A stretch of 18,197 nt of DNA from CAXRGH01 sp964230195 (GTDB taxonomy: Bacteria > Pseudomonadota > Gammaproteobacteria > Enterobacterales > Alteromonadaceae). Below are positions 6,346 through 14,206 of the stretch, piece after piece (position 1 is the first letter of the stretch; every line of letters begins with the position of its first letter). The notes beneath the pieces are model-generated. The model saw only the letters and a program-made list of their open reading frames with translations. It did no database searches and was not told the DNA's origin. Position numbers and translations under genes: made by a program. The stretch spans positions 1 to 18,197 of the forward strand of contig CAXRGH010000183.1 of NCBI GenBank assembly GCA_964230195.1. The letters run 5' to 3'.

Positions 6346-9300
6346 ATGAATCATACACAAAGACCAGAATACATAGGCTACCCCGGGAATGTCATGATGC
6401 GTTCTCCGTTAATGCTATCAAAAGCTAGCCTTTATGGCTTTTTTATCAAGGGCGATATCCAAAAATTGCAGACTACAGTTGATGAGTGCCTAAATCGGAT
6501 AAGTAACAATAGTCCAACGTATAAAGTACTAAGTCCTTATGTACTGGCTAGCTACACTAAGGTTGCCAAAGCTTATTCTGAATATCCTGAGGATAGAGAA
6601 AAAGGGTGGTTGCCTGAAGTTGATATTGTCACTTGGATTACGGTGGGCGAGTTTACTGAAAAAAATGGAAAGGAATCCCTCAGTGACATTTTAGTGTTTC
6701 CACACTACATTTTTGTTGATAATAGTATCGCGTTAATCAATGGTCGCGAACTCTATGGATACCCAAAAGCGTTATGCCAGTTTGAAATTCCCGATGACCC
6801 CACACAAGCCGAGTATTTTAGTTGTTCTGTTAATGCATTTAGCTCTTTTTCAGCCACGTCTGAGATGCAGTGGCAACCTCTCATTGAAATGCGTAAAACG
6901 AAATCAGGCTCAGATAATATCATCCATGAGTTTGCCGAAGGCCTAAGTGAGTTTGAGCACCTTATTCGAGGGATACCAGACTTTTGGCATATTGCTGAAG
7001 CGCTACTATCAGATGTGTTTAAACTCTTGAAAACGCGCTCTTTACCACAAATTTTTCTCAAACAATTTCCTGACAGTGCAGGGGTAAAGGCGGTGTATCA
7101 GGCATTAGTCATTGCCAATGCAACCGTCGAAAAAATCCGAAGTATTCGTTTTAGTGGCAGTGAGTACGAATGTCATGTTCATTCAGTCGCAAGTTATCCA
7201 TTAGAGCAGACCTTGGGGTTGAACAATGGAACGCAAGCGGCGATCCTGCCGTTCCATGTAGACTTTGATTTTAGCGTTGGTATGGGGTTCGAGCGTGTCA
7301 ACAATACTCAAATAAAGCCAGAAAAGATTGCGATACTTGGTGGTGGTGTTGCGTCCATGACCACAGCGTTTTACCTCACTAATCAACCAGGATGGCAAAA
7401 CAAGTATGATATTACAATCTACCAACTTGGATGGCGTCTTGGTGGTAAAGGGGCGAGTGGGAGAAACCCCGAGATAGCTAATCGTATACAAGAGCATGGC
7501 CTTCATATTTGGTTTGGTTTTTATGACAATGCTTTTAGTACCATGAAGCAAGCATTAGACGAGTTGGATCGTCCAATTGGTGATCCAATGAGAACGTTAG
7601 AGGATGTGTTTCATCCCCATAGCTATATCGTACTTACTGAGGAAATTGACAATCAGTGGCAGAACTGGCAGCTCAAGTTTCCAACGAATAATCAAGCACT
7701 AGGTGATTTGCATGATGAGTTAGACGTCTGGGACTTGTTTAGAACAGGTTATCAGTGGCTTAGTCAGCCCTTAGATGAATTGAAACATTACAGTGTTAAA
7801 CCCGCCAATAATATTGTAAAAGATGAAGATGATTGGTTATCGACCTTGACTCACCATATTACATCAGAGGCAAGGGATTTAGTGCATGATGTTAGAGATG
7901 GTATTACACAATTTGCTGAGTTTATCAGTGCGTTACCAAACACTTGGGAGCAATTAACCAACAGCCATCATGGTGTCTTATCCGGATTACTTCAGCGTTT
8001 GCGTGAGTGGTTAATCCACGAGTTTGATGAAGTGTTAGATAGTAATGCAGACGTTCGACGGTTGTACATTATGGCCGATCTAGGGATAACAGTATTGCTT
8101 GGCATGATCAAAGATGATGTGTTTACTAAAGGCTTCAACATTATCAATGATTACGATTTTAAAGAGTGGCTCACGCTTCATGGTGCTAACATAAAATACT
8201 CTGTTAACTCTGCTCCTGTTCGCGGTTTCTATGACTTAGTGTTTGCTTATGAAGATGGTGTAATCGATAAACCTAACGTTGAAGCCGGAACCATTCTGCG
8301 CTGCATGATGCAAATTGCACTGAACTATAAGGGCGCTATTATGTGGAAAATGCAAGCTGGTATGGGGGATTCAATCTTTACACCTTACTATGAAGCGTTA
8401 AAAGCTCGCGGCGTAAAATTTGAATTTTTTAACCAAGTTGACGAGATTGTCTCAAAAGATGGAGAGATATCTGAAATACACATCACCGAACAAGTCTCAT
8501 TAGCAAAAAATACAGCGGAATATCATCCGTTGATCCCCGTGCCAGTAGAAGGATACGAGGTCCCCATTCAGTGTTGGCCTGATAGACCCAACTTCGAACA
8601 ACTCGATCCTACACAATCAAGACTGTTGCAACAGCTAGACATCAATCTAGAGTCATTCTGGTCAAACTGGCCGGAGCAATATCAAGCGCAGACTGGCAAG
8701 ACGCTACCGCAAAAAACACTGATGGTGGGTAAAGACTTTGATAAGGTTGTCTGTGGGATTTCAATTGCTGCATTACCTCATATTGCTCCCAGTGTGTTGG
8801 ACAGTAGCCCACAGTTGCAAAAAATGACACAAGAAGTGAAAACTGTTGCCACTCAGGCGTATCAAGTATGGAGTAATAAAACTGTCAGTGAGCTCGGTTG
8901 GACTAATACTGTAGATACCCCTGAACATCCTGTTTTGAGTGGTTTCGTTGAGCCTTTTGATACTTGGGCCGTTATGAATCAGGTCATAGATAAAGAGTCA
9001 TGGCCAACAGTAGCAAATGTCAACAATATTGGTTACTTCTGTAGTGTTTATCCTATGGAGCATTATCCAGCTCAATCAGACAGTCAATTTCCTCAACGGT
9101 GTTACCAAGAGGTTATGCAAAAAGCAAAAGACAACCTTAAACACCAGTTATGGAATCTATGGCCTGATGTCGCTCAGCCAGGAGATTTTGATTGGTCTGT
9201 GTTGGTAGACTTGAATGATGCTACTGGTGAATCCAGATTTGACAGTCAATATTGGCGAGCCAATATCGATCCGTCGGAGCGTTATGTATTGTCGGTAAAA

Positions 9301-9483
9301 GGCAGTAGTCAACATCGTTTAGGCACAGACGGAACAGGACTGACGAATTTCTTTATTACTGGTGATTGGATTAAAACACCATTAAATGCAGGGTGTGTAG
9401 AAGCTGCAACTATGGCTGGAATGCAAACATCTAATGCCATTTGCGGCTATCCGCGACATATCGCCAATTCAAAAGGGCTATAG
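6346..9483 (+). CDS. Fusion of acetoacetate-decarboxylase-like and FAD amine-oxidase-like domains
   Basis: A 1045-residue two-part protein. Residues about 10-310 resemble the acetoacetate decarboxylase superfamily, including GREL(YG)YPK at about 133-141; Lys141 aligns with the Schiff-base lysine of clostridial decarboxylase, while the neighbouring lysine is Ala here. From about 324 comes an FAD/NAD-binding oxidoreductase: IAILGGGVASM (Rossmann glycines about 331-333), GWRLGGKGASGRN and EHGLHIWFGFYDNAF, then a long middle region and a C-terminal flavin-contact motif TNFFITGDWIKTPLNAGCVEAA (Gly1006-Asp-Trp). This is the style of the COG3349/phytoene-desaturase-like amine oxidases, for which I know no assigned reaction. 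The start is taken at 6346, where AAGGA lies 7 bases upstream; a TTG at 6274 and an ATG at 6289 are in frame but lack such a site. No signal peptide. Its substrate is unknown. Confidence 0.8.
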   Translation: MNHTQRPEYIGYPGNVMMRSPLMLSKASLYGFFIKGDIQKLQTTVDECLNRISNNSPTYKVLSPYVLASYTKVAKAYSEYPEDREKGWLPEVDIVTWITVGEFTEKNGKESLSDILVFPHYIFVDNSIALINGRELYGYPKALCQFEIPDDPTQAEYFSCSVNAFSSFSATSEMQWQPLIEMRKTKSGSDNIIHEFAEGLSEFEHLIRGIPDFWHIAEALLSDVFKLLKTRSLPQIFLKQFPDSAGVKAVYQALVIANATVEKIRSIRFSGSEYECHVHSVASYPLEQTLGLNNGTQAAILPFHVDFDFSVGMGFERVNNTQIKPEKIAILGGGVASMTTAFYLTNQPGWQNKYDITIYQLGWRLGGKGASGRNPEIANRIQEHGLHIWFGFYDNAFSTMKQALDELDRPIGDPMRTLEDVFHPHSYIVLTEEIDNQWQNWQLKFPTNNQALGDLHDELDVWDLFRTGYQWLSQPLDELKHYSVKPANNIVKDEDDWLSTLTHHITSEARDLVHDVRDGITQFAEFISALPNTWEQLTNSHHGVLSGLLQRLREWLIHEFDEVLDSNADVRRLYIMADLGITVLLGMIKDDVFTKGFNIINDYDFKEWLTLHGANIKYSVNSAPVRGFYDLVFAYEDGVIDKPNVEAGTILRCMMQIALNYKGAIMWKMQAGMGDSIFTPYYEALKARGVKFEFFNQVDEIVSKDGEISEIHITEQVSLAKNTAEYHPLIPVPVEGYEVPIQCWPDRPNFEQLDPTQSRLLQQLDINLESFWSNWPEQYQAQTGKTLPQKTLMVGKDFDKVVCGISIAALPHIAPSVLDSSPQLQKMTQEVKTVATQAYQVWSNKTVSELGWTNTVDTPEHPVLSGFVEPFDTWAVMNQVIDKESWPTVANVNNIGYFCSVYPMEHYPAQSDSQFPQRCYQEVMQKAKDNLKHQLWNLWPDVAQPGDFDWSVLVDLNDATGESRFDSQYWRANIDPSERYVLSVKGSSQHRLGTDGTGLTNFFITGDWIKTPLNAGCVEAATMAGMQTSNAICGYPRHIANSKGL

Positions 9484-9496
9484 TCCACTAAAAGGG

Positions 9497-9523
9497 AGCA
9501 CTTATTGCAATGTAATAAGTGCT
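9497..9523 (+). terminator. Stem-loop after the decarboxylase-oxidase gene
   Basis: A perfect 10-bp stem AGCACTTATT/AATAAGTGCT with a 7-base loop, 14 bases after the stop codon. It lacks a T-run, so it is more likely an mRNA-end or weak terminator structure than a classic intrinsic terminator. Confidence 0.45.
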
Positions 9524-9804
9524 TCGCGCAAAAATGATTGCTGTAATTTGTACATTATTCTTTCCGCATAATTATTCTCTTGCTGCTCGTCACTATAAAA
9601 CACCATAAGCAAAAAAACTCTTAAAATGGCTTGTTTTTCAGTGGTTTACGCGCTGTTTCTTTTGTTGTTTTGACTTTCTCCTCTTTGAGTAAGTTTTCTT
9701 AGTGCAAAACTATTCATTACTGCTGTATATCCAGTGCTCCATTGTAAATAATATAAGCGATGAATACCCCTCAACAAAGTCGTCTCGCGTCTTTTCACAA
9801 TCAA
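9524..9804. other. Intergenic stretch without a supported gene
   Basis: About 280 AT-rich bases between the stem-loop and the Pho-box region. It contains only very short open frames without ribosome sites (for instance 24 codons from an ATG near 9534 and 15 codons near 9625). I see no tRNA, repeat or clear promoter here. Confidence 0.6.
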
Positions 9805-9822
9805 TTGTCATAAAAGTGTCAT
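9805..9822 (+). promoter_or_regulatory. Pho box upstream of the secreted nuclease gene
   Basis: TTGTCATAAAAGTGTCAT is two 7-base direct repeats (TTGTCAT, GTGTCAT) with a 4-base A spacer, the 11-bp periodic layout bound by PhoB (consensus CTGTCAT-N4-CTGTCAY). It lies 123 bases before the nuclease start. The -10 is not sharp: TATGAC at 9838-9843 is the nearest candidate, a little further away than in E. coli phoA. Confidence 0.65.
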
Positions 9823-9945
9823 TCAGTATTGCAAAAGTATGACTGAAATATGTAACAAATTATTTTTAACTTGTTGGTTTGCGTAAGTAAATCTAAGTAT
9901 TTCAACTAAAAAAATTACTTAAAACAAATAAAATTGAGAGCAACA

Positions 9946-12720
9946 ATGAAACTATCACACTGTATTATTGTGACTGCGTTCGCAACAGCTGGATTAGTCT
10001 CATCATTTGAGACGCGATCTGCAATTCCTGCAGGATATTACGACACAGTCGATGATTCGACACCTCAAAGTCTGAGGGATTCACTTCATCTTATTATTGA
10101 TGACCACACGCGTATTCCGTATACGAGTTCAGCAACCGATACATGGGATGTACTTGAGATAGGTGACGAAGATCCTGACAATTCATCCAACGTCATAGAC
10201 GTGTATAAAAACCAAAGCTTCGTGAAGCAGGGTGGAGGCAATACCTTGTATAATCGTGAGCATAGTTGGCCAAAGTCTTACGGCTTTCCTACTGATGGTA
10301 GTTCCAACTACCCGTTCACTGATGTGCACCATCTTTTCATCTCTTTTGATGACTATAATTCAAGTAGAAACAACAAGATTTATGACAACTGTTCAACTGG
10401 CTGTGAAAGTCGACCTACTGATTTCACCAATGGTAGAGGTGGAACGGCAAGTGAAGAGAACCTGACAACAACAGGTGTTTGGGAAACTTGGTCTGGACGT
10501 CGTGGGGATGTGGCCCGTGCGCTAATGTACCTCGATGTGCGCTATGCTGGTGGAACACACGGTATCACAGGGGTTTCAGAACCTGACCTCATTCTAACGG
10601 ATGACGAAACGCTAATTGCTAACTCCGTCCAAGGGTCGAATATTTCTGTTGCCTACATGGGATTAAAGTCAGTGTTAATACAATGGCATAAAGACGATCC
10701 TGTTGATGATTTTGAGCGTCGTCGTAATGAGGCTATCTTCACCTATCAGGGTAATAGAAACCCATTTATTGATAATCCCCAATACGTTTCTTGTGTCTTT
10801 GAAAATAATTGTTCTGGAACGGGTACTGGCGGTATTACCGAGCCAACGAACCTTGGCGCATCGGGTGGACAGAATGAAATTGTGTTAAACTGGACTGACA
10901 GCACTGCTACCGATCTCGCTGGTTACAATGTCTACCGTGCGGCATCATCAACAGCTGCATTAGTTAAAGTTAACACCTCGTTACTGAATGTCGCAACCTA
11001 CACCGATACGGGGCTAGGAGACAATGAGACCTACTATTATGCTGTGTCAGCGGTGGCAACTGATGGTTCTGAATCAAGTTACAACACACGTGTATCTGCA
11101 ACCACTGACGGTGGAACCATAGTCACAAATGTTGCTTGGATAAATGAGTTCCACTATGACAACTCAAGTACAGACCAAAATGAAGGGGTTGAGATTGCCG
11201 GAACAGCTGGCTTAGACCTTTCTGGCTGGACTGTCATTGCATACAACGGTAATGGCGGAGCTAGCTATAAAACCATTAATTTGTCAGGTGTCATTCCTAG
11301 TCAGCAATCGGGTTTTGGAACCCTCAATTTTTCAATGTCAGGATTGCAAAACGGTGGTAGTGATGGTCTTGCATTAGTTGATGCTCAAGGTAATGCGGTT
11401 CAGTTTATCAGTTACGAGGGTGTCTTGACTGCTACTGATGGTGCAGCTACCGGTATGACTTCTAATGACGTTGGTGTATCAGAGACGTCGTCTACCCCTG
11501 TCAATTACTCTTTGCAGCTAGCGGGTTCTGGCTCATCTTACAGTGAGTTTGTGTGGCAGACTGCTCAGCTAAATACGAGAGGCAGTGTTAACACAGGGCA
11601 AACTTTTGTTTCGGTTACACCAAATGAAGCACCAATGGCGAACTTCACTTATCAGTGCTCAAGTCTAAGTTGTGATTTTGACGCATCTACAAGTACTGAT
11701 AGTGACGGTACTATCGTAAGCTATGCGTGGACTATCGACAGTGTTGCCGCTAGTTCGGGCGTTCTAACTTCAAACACATTCTCTGCATCGGGTGATTATT
11801 TAGTCGCTTTGACTGTTACTGATGACATGGGGGCACAAGACAGCCTCACACAGACGGTAACCGTAGAGGAAATTGTCGCGGCAAACGTTTGGATGAATGA
11901 ATTCCACTATGATAATGATGGCACTGATATTAACGAAGGCGTTGAAGTTGCCGGTGTTGCAGGTACTGATTTATCTGGTTGGTCTATTGTAGCCTATAAT
12001 GGTAACGGCGGAACTTCATACTTAACTGAGACTTTATCGGGTGTATTGAGCGACCAACAAGGTGGTTTTGGAACTGCGTTTTTCCCCATCCCTAATCTTC
12101 AAAATGGTGGCAATGATGGTTTAGCATTAGTTGATCCTCAAGGTACCGTTATTCAATTCATTAGTTACGAGGGCGCTTTAACTGCGACGGATGGTCCGGC
12201 TGCAGGTATCACATCAGAAGACGTGGGAGTTGTAGAGTCTTCAGCGACCCTCACAGGTTACTCTCTTCAACTTACGGGAACTGGGACATCGTATGCGAAT
12301 TTCTCTTGGTCTAGCCCACAACAATCAACAGAAAACAGTGTCAACCTTGGTCAAACCTTGGGAGATGGTTCGACTTCTCTTGTTGTTTACACAGACAACA
12401 CTGTGGCTACACTGAGAGATCGTGGTAATTACAATGCCTACATGACGGTGGCTGAATCAAATCTCAGCAGTACCGTTCAGTTAAATGTTGATGTATCACA
12501 TCCATTTGTAGGAGATCTGACCGTCCGTTTGTATGCGCCGGACGGTACATTCTACAATGTGAGAGCAAAGGACAGACAAGACAATGCCACTCAATTTAAT
12601 GAAACCTATACAGTCAACTACAGTGGTAGTTCCGATGGTACTTGGCGCTTACGTGTTAGAGATACCTCGAGTGATGGCGATATTGGTACATTAAATAGTT
12701 GGACACTCACTTTCGAGTAA
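9946..12720 (+). CDS. Secreted endonuclease I with FN3, lamin-tail, PKD and P domains
   Basis: An extracellular nuclease of 924 residues that cleaves DNA (perhaps RNA) outside the cell. The signal peptide is at about 1-25. The endonuclease I domain (EndA/NucM/Vvn type, His-Me finger) spans about 26-287, with YNREHSWPKS (His106 as general base), DVHHLF, GRRGDVARALMYLDVRY and ERRRNEAIFTYQGNRNPF. Then come FN3 (about 301-388), a lamin-tail domain (about 396-553), PKD (about 562-640), a second lamin-tail copy (about 647-804) and a C-terminal proprotein-convertase P domain (about 809-924). Paired cysteines suit an exported protein. There is no GlyGly-CTERM or other anchor, so release by type II secretion is likely but inferred. 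The start is the ATG at 9946, with GAGAG 5 bases upstream; an in-frame TTG at 9934 is less likely. A Pho box lies upstream and a strong terminator follows. Confidence 0.92.
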   Translation: MKLSHCIIVTAFATAGLVSSFETRSAIPAGYYDTVDDSTPQSLRDSLHLIIDDHTRIPYTSSATDTWDVLEIGDEDPDNSSNVIDVYKNQSFVKQGGGNTLYNREHSWPKSYGFPTDGSSNYPFTDVHHLFISFDDYNSSRNNKIYDNCSTGCESRPTDFTNGRGGTASEENLTTTGVWETWSGRRGDVARALMYLDVRYAGGTHGITGVSEPDLILTDDETLIANSVQGSNISVAYMGLKSVLIQWHKDDPVDDFERRRNEAIFTYQGNRNPFIDNPQYVSCVFENNCSGTGTGGITEPTNLGASGGQNEIVLNWTDSTATDLAGYNVYRAASSTAALVKVNTSLLNVATYTDTGLGDNETYYYAVSAVATDGSESSYNTRVSATTDGGTIVTNVAWINEFHYDNSSTDQNEGVEIAGTAGLDLSGWTVIAYNGNGGASYKTINLSGVIPSQQSGFGTLNFSMSGLQNGGSDGLALVDAQGNAVQFISYEGVLTATDGAATGMTSNDVGVSETSSTPVNYSLQLAGSGSSYSEFVWQTAQLNTRGSVNTGQTFVSVTPNEAPMANFTYQCSSLSCDFDASTSTDSDGTIVSYAWTIDSVAASSGVLTSNTFSASGDYLVALTVTDDMGAQDSLTQTVTVEEIVAANVWMNEFHYDNDGTDINEGVEVAGVAGTDLSGWSIVAYNGNGGTSYLTETLSGVLSDQQGGFGTAFFPIPNLQNGGNDGLALVDPQGTVIQFISYEGALTATDGPAAGITSEDVGVVESSATLTGYSLQLTGTGTSYANFSWSSPQQSTENSVNLGQTLGDGSTSLVVYTDNTVATLRDRGNYNAYMTVAESNLSSTVQLNVDVSHPFVGDLTVRLYAPDGTFYNVRAKDRQDNATQFNETYTVNYSGSSDGTWRLRVRDTSSDGDIGTLNSWTLTFE
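11131..12358 (+). repeat. Internal duplication of the lamin-tail domain
   Basis: The domain at 11131-11607 recurs at 11884-12358 within the nuclease. Shared blocks occur in the same order: a W-x-NEFHYDN start, NEGVE(I/V)AG, DLSGW, AYNGNGG, LQNGG-x-DGLALVD, QFISYEG and LTATDG. The two copies are separated by the PKD domain. They have diverged in nucleotides but remain clearly related in protein. Confidence 0.9.
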
Positions 12721-12742
12721 GCCATTGCAATATCAAAATGAC

Positions 12743-12773
12743 AAAAGCCACGTTTAACGTGGCTTTTTTTTTT
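12743..12773 (+). terminator. Rho-independent terminator after the nuclease gene
   Basis: AAAAGCCACG (12743-12752), loop TTTAA, CGTGGCTTTT (12758-12767), continuing as a T-run to 12773. It stands 22 bases after the stop. On the minus strand the same stem is followed by TTTTGTCATTTT, so it may also stop transcripts coming from csiV. Confidence 0.95.
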
Positions 12774-12824
12774 GGTTACTCGAAAATTACCGCTGCCTTT
12801 ACTTCGGGCACCATAGCAATGCGA

Positions 12825-12850
12825 CACAATGCGGAGTGCTTTGCATTGTG
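12825..12850 (-). terminator. Stem-loop between convergent nuclease and csiV genes
   Basis: A perfect 8-bp inverted repeat, CACAATGC/GCATTGTG, with a 10-base loop, 13 bases beyond the csiV stop. There is no T-run on either side, so it is probably an mRNA 3'-end structure working with the bidirectional terminator at 12743-12773. Confidence 0.4.
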
Positions 12851-12863
12851 AAGACTCGCTTGA

Positions 12864-14174
12864 TTACTCAGAGGGGGTTAGCGCACCATCAACGTTACTG
12901 TCTTCGACTGGCGGCGCATAACGGCGTATTTGGACAATCATACCGAACATGGGGTGGTCAAAATAATGCATCTGCGTACTGATGACTCTGCGCAATTGTT
13001 TGAATGGATAGAGTGTGTAAGTTTTTTCAGTTAATACTGTATTGTTTTGAGTAGCACCTGAGCCCAGGGTTAATACTGATTCTTCTTCAACCGCATAATC
13101 GAGTTCACTCTCAATGTGAAGATAAGGAACACGTCCAACATATTGTAAAAACACCTTAAACCAACCGTCAATTTGCCATGATGGCTTCCAAGCTTCAGCC
13201 TCTGTTTGTTCATCAGCTGGTGTTTTTTCTCTGAGAATATCAATCGCAGGAGAGGGAAGTACAAGCGCTTCTTGCAGGTATTCTATAAATGGAAGCTGTG
13301 TATCTAAGGTTTCGCTATCATCTTCTGATGGTTCAACGAGGGAAGGAGTATTAACGAAAAACGCATGGACGTCGATATCTTCAATTCCCTCGATCTCTTC
13401 AATTGCTCGAACCTGCGCTACTGAGCTCGGTGAGTCTGGATCTTCAACGCTCTGTTGAGAGTGTTGAATGTCGTCTTCATGCACTGCCATAAAGCGTGTG
13501 CCGGCGTACAGGCGATAGGGAATACCATTTTTTCTCCCCACTTCAACCGGTTGCCTCCAACTGACATGGAGCAGAGGGCGGTATCCATAACTTTTACTCA
13601 GTGTGGAGAATACGTCGTTAAAGGTGTTGTTGTTCGCTGGAAGGATATAAGGTTGTTCAACATGCAATTCTTTAGCTGACGCTAGTTTCTGTGGTGTTGA
13701 GGCCAATGGCTGAGTGTAAGATTCTTCGATTGATTGGCTGCGCTGAATGGCTTGCCATCGGCATTCCTTGTATTCATCAAAGGCAGAAAATTCGGTGTTG
13801 AGTTGCAGTGCAGGAGGTACGTTACTTGTAACCACCTCAAGTTGTTCTGTTTGGATAGGGTTGTATAGGTTGTCGAGGGTTTCTAGTCCAGTGTAAACGT
13901 CCTCAATTACGGGTAACGGCTGCGTAAGCCATGGACGAGAACAATCATGTGTGGCTGCTCGGTACATGCTGAGGTCAGGGTGTAACAAGGGCGAGATCCA
14001 GTCCACCGTATTGTGCGGCAATGCGGCAGCTACCGGTTGCTCAGTCACCATTGGAATGGTTTTGTTGTTTAATCGGTCATAGATCAATACTTCAATTTCG
14101 AACCAACGCAAATCATTATTCGCGTTGGCAATGTTGCTACATACTAGAATTAAAATGCTAAAGAATGTACGCAT
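12864..14174 (-). CDS. csiV: CsiV-family periplasmic peptidoglycan-associated protein
   Basis: A 436-residue exported protein with a signal peptide (MRTFFSILILVCSNIANA, cleavage after about residue 18). The mature part opens with LRWFEIEVLIYDR, the start typical of the CsiV (formerly DUF2803) family. The C-terminal half carries the other conserved blocks: WQIDGWFKVFLQ, VPYLHIESELDY and QLRRVISTQMHYFDHPMFGMIVQIRR. In Vibrio cholerae CsiV binds peptidoglycan and, with LpoA, is needed for PBP1A-dependent cell-wall synthesis. The middle (about 150-310) is acidic, low in conservation and probably unstructured. It starts 32 bases after mfd in the same direction, the usual neighbour for this family, with an AGGGGA site upstream. 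Function in this organism is inferred from family and position. Confidence 0.82.
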   Translation of the reverse strand: MRTFFSILILVCSNIANANNDLRWFEIEVLIYDRLNNKTIPMVTEQPVAAALPHNTVDWISPLLHPDLSMYRAATHDCSRPWLTQPLPVIEDVYTGLETLDNLYNPIQTEQLEVVTSNVPPALQLNTEFSAFDEYKECRWQAIQRSQSIEESYTQPLASTPQKLASAKELHVEQPYILPANNNTFNDVFSTLSKSYGYRPLLHVSWRQPVEVGRKNGIPYRLYAGTRFMAVHEDDIQHSQQSVEDPDSPSSVAQVRAIEEIEGIEDIDVHAFFVNTPSLVEPSEDDSETLDTQLPFIEYLQEALVLPSPAIDILREKTPADEQTEAEAWKPSWQIDGWFKVFLQYVGRVPYLHIESELDYAVEEESVLTLGSGATQNNTVLTEKTYTLYPFKQLRRVISTQMHYFDHPMFGMIVQIRRYAPPVEDSNVDGALTPSE

Positions 14175-14206
14175 GAATGCCGTCCCCTGACGATTATTTT
14201 CCGATA

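Noticed and set aside
9534..9670. Small genes in the gap before the nuclease
   Set aside because: Frames of 24 and 15 codons begin with ATG but have no ribosome site, no conservation evidence and no supporting context.
11131..12358. Insertion or recombination repeat in the nuclease gene
   Set aside because: The similarity is at domain level with diverged nucleotides, which points to an old protein-domain duplication rather than a mobile element.
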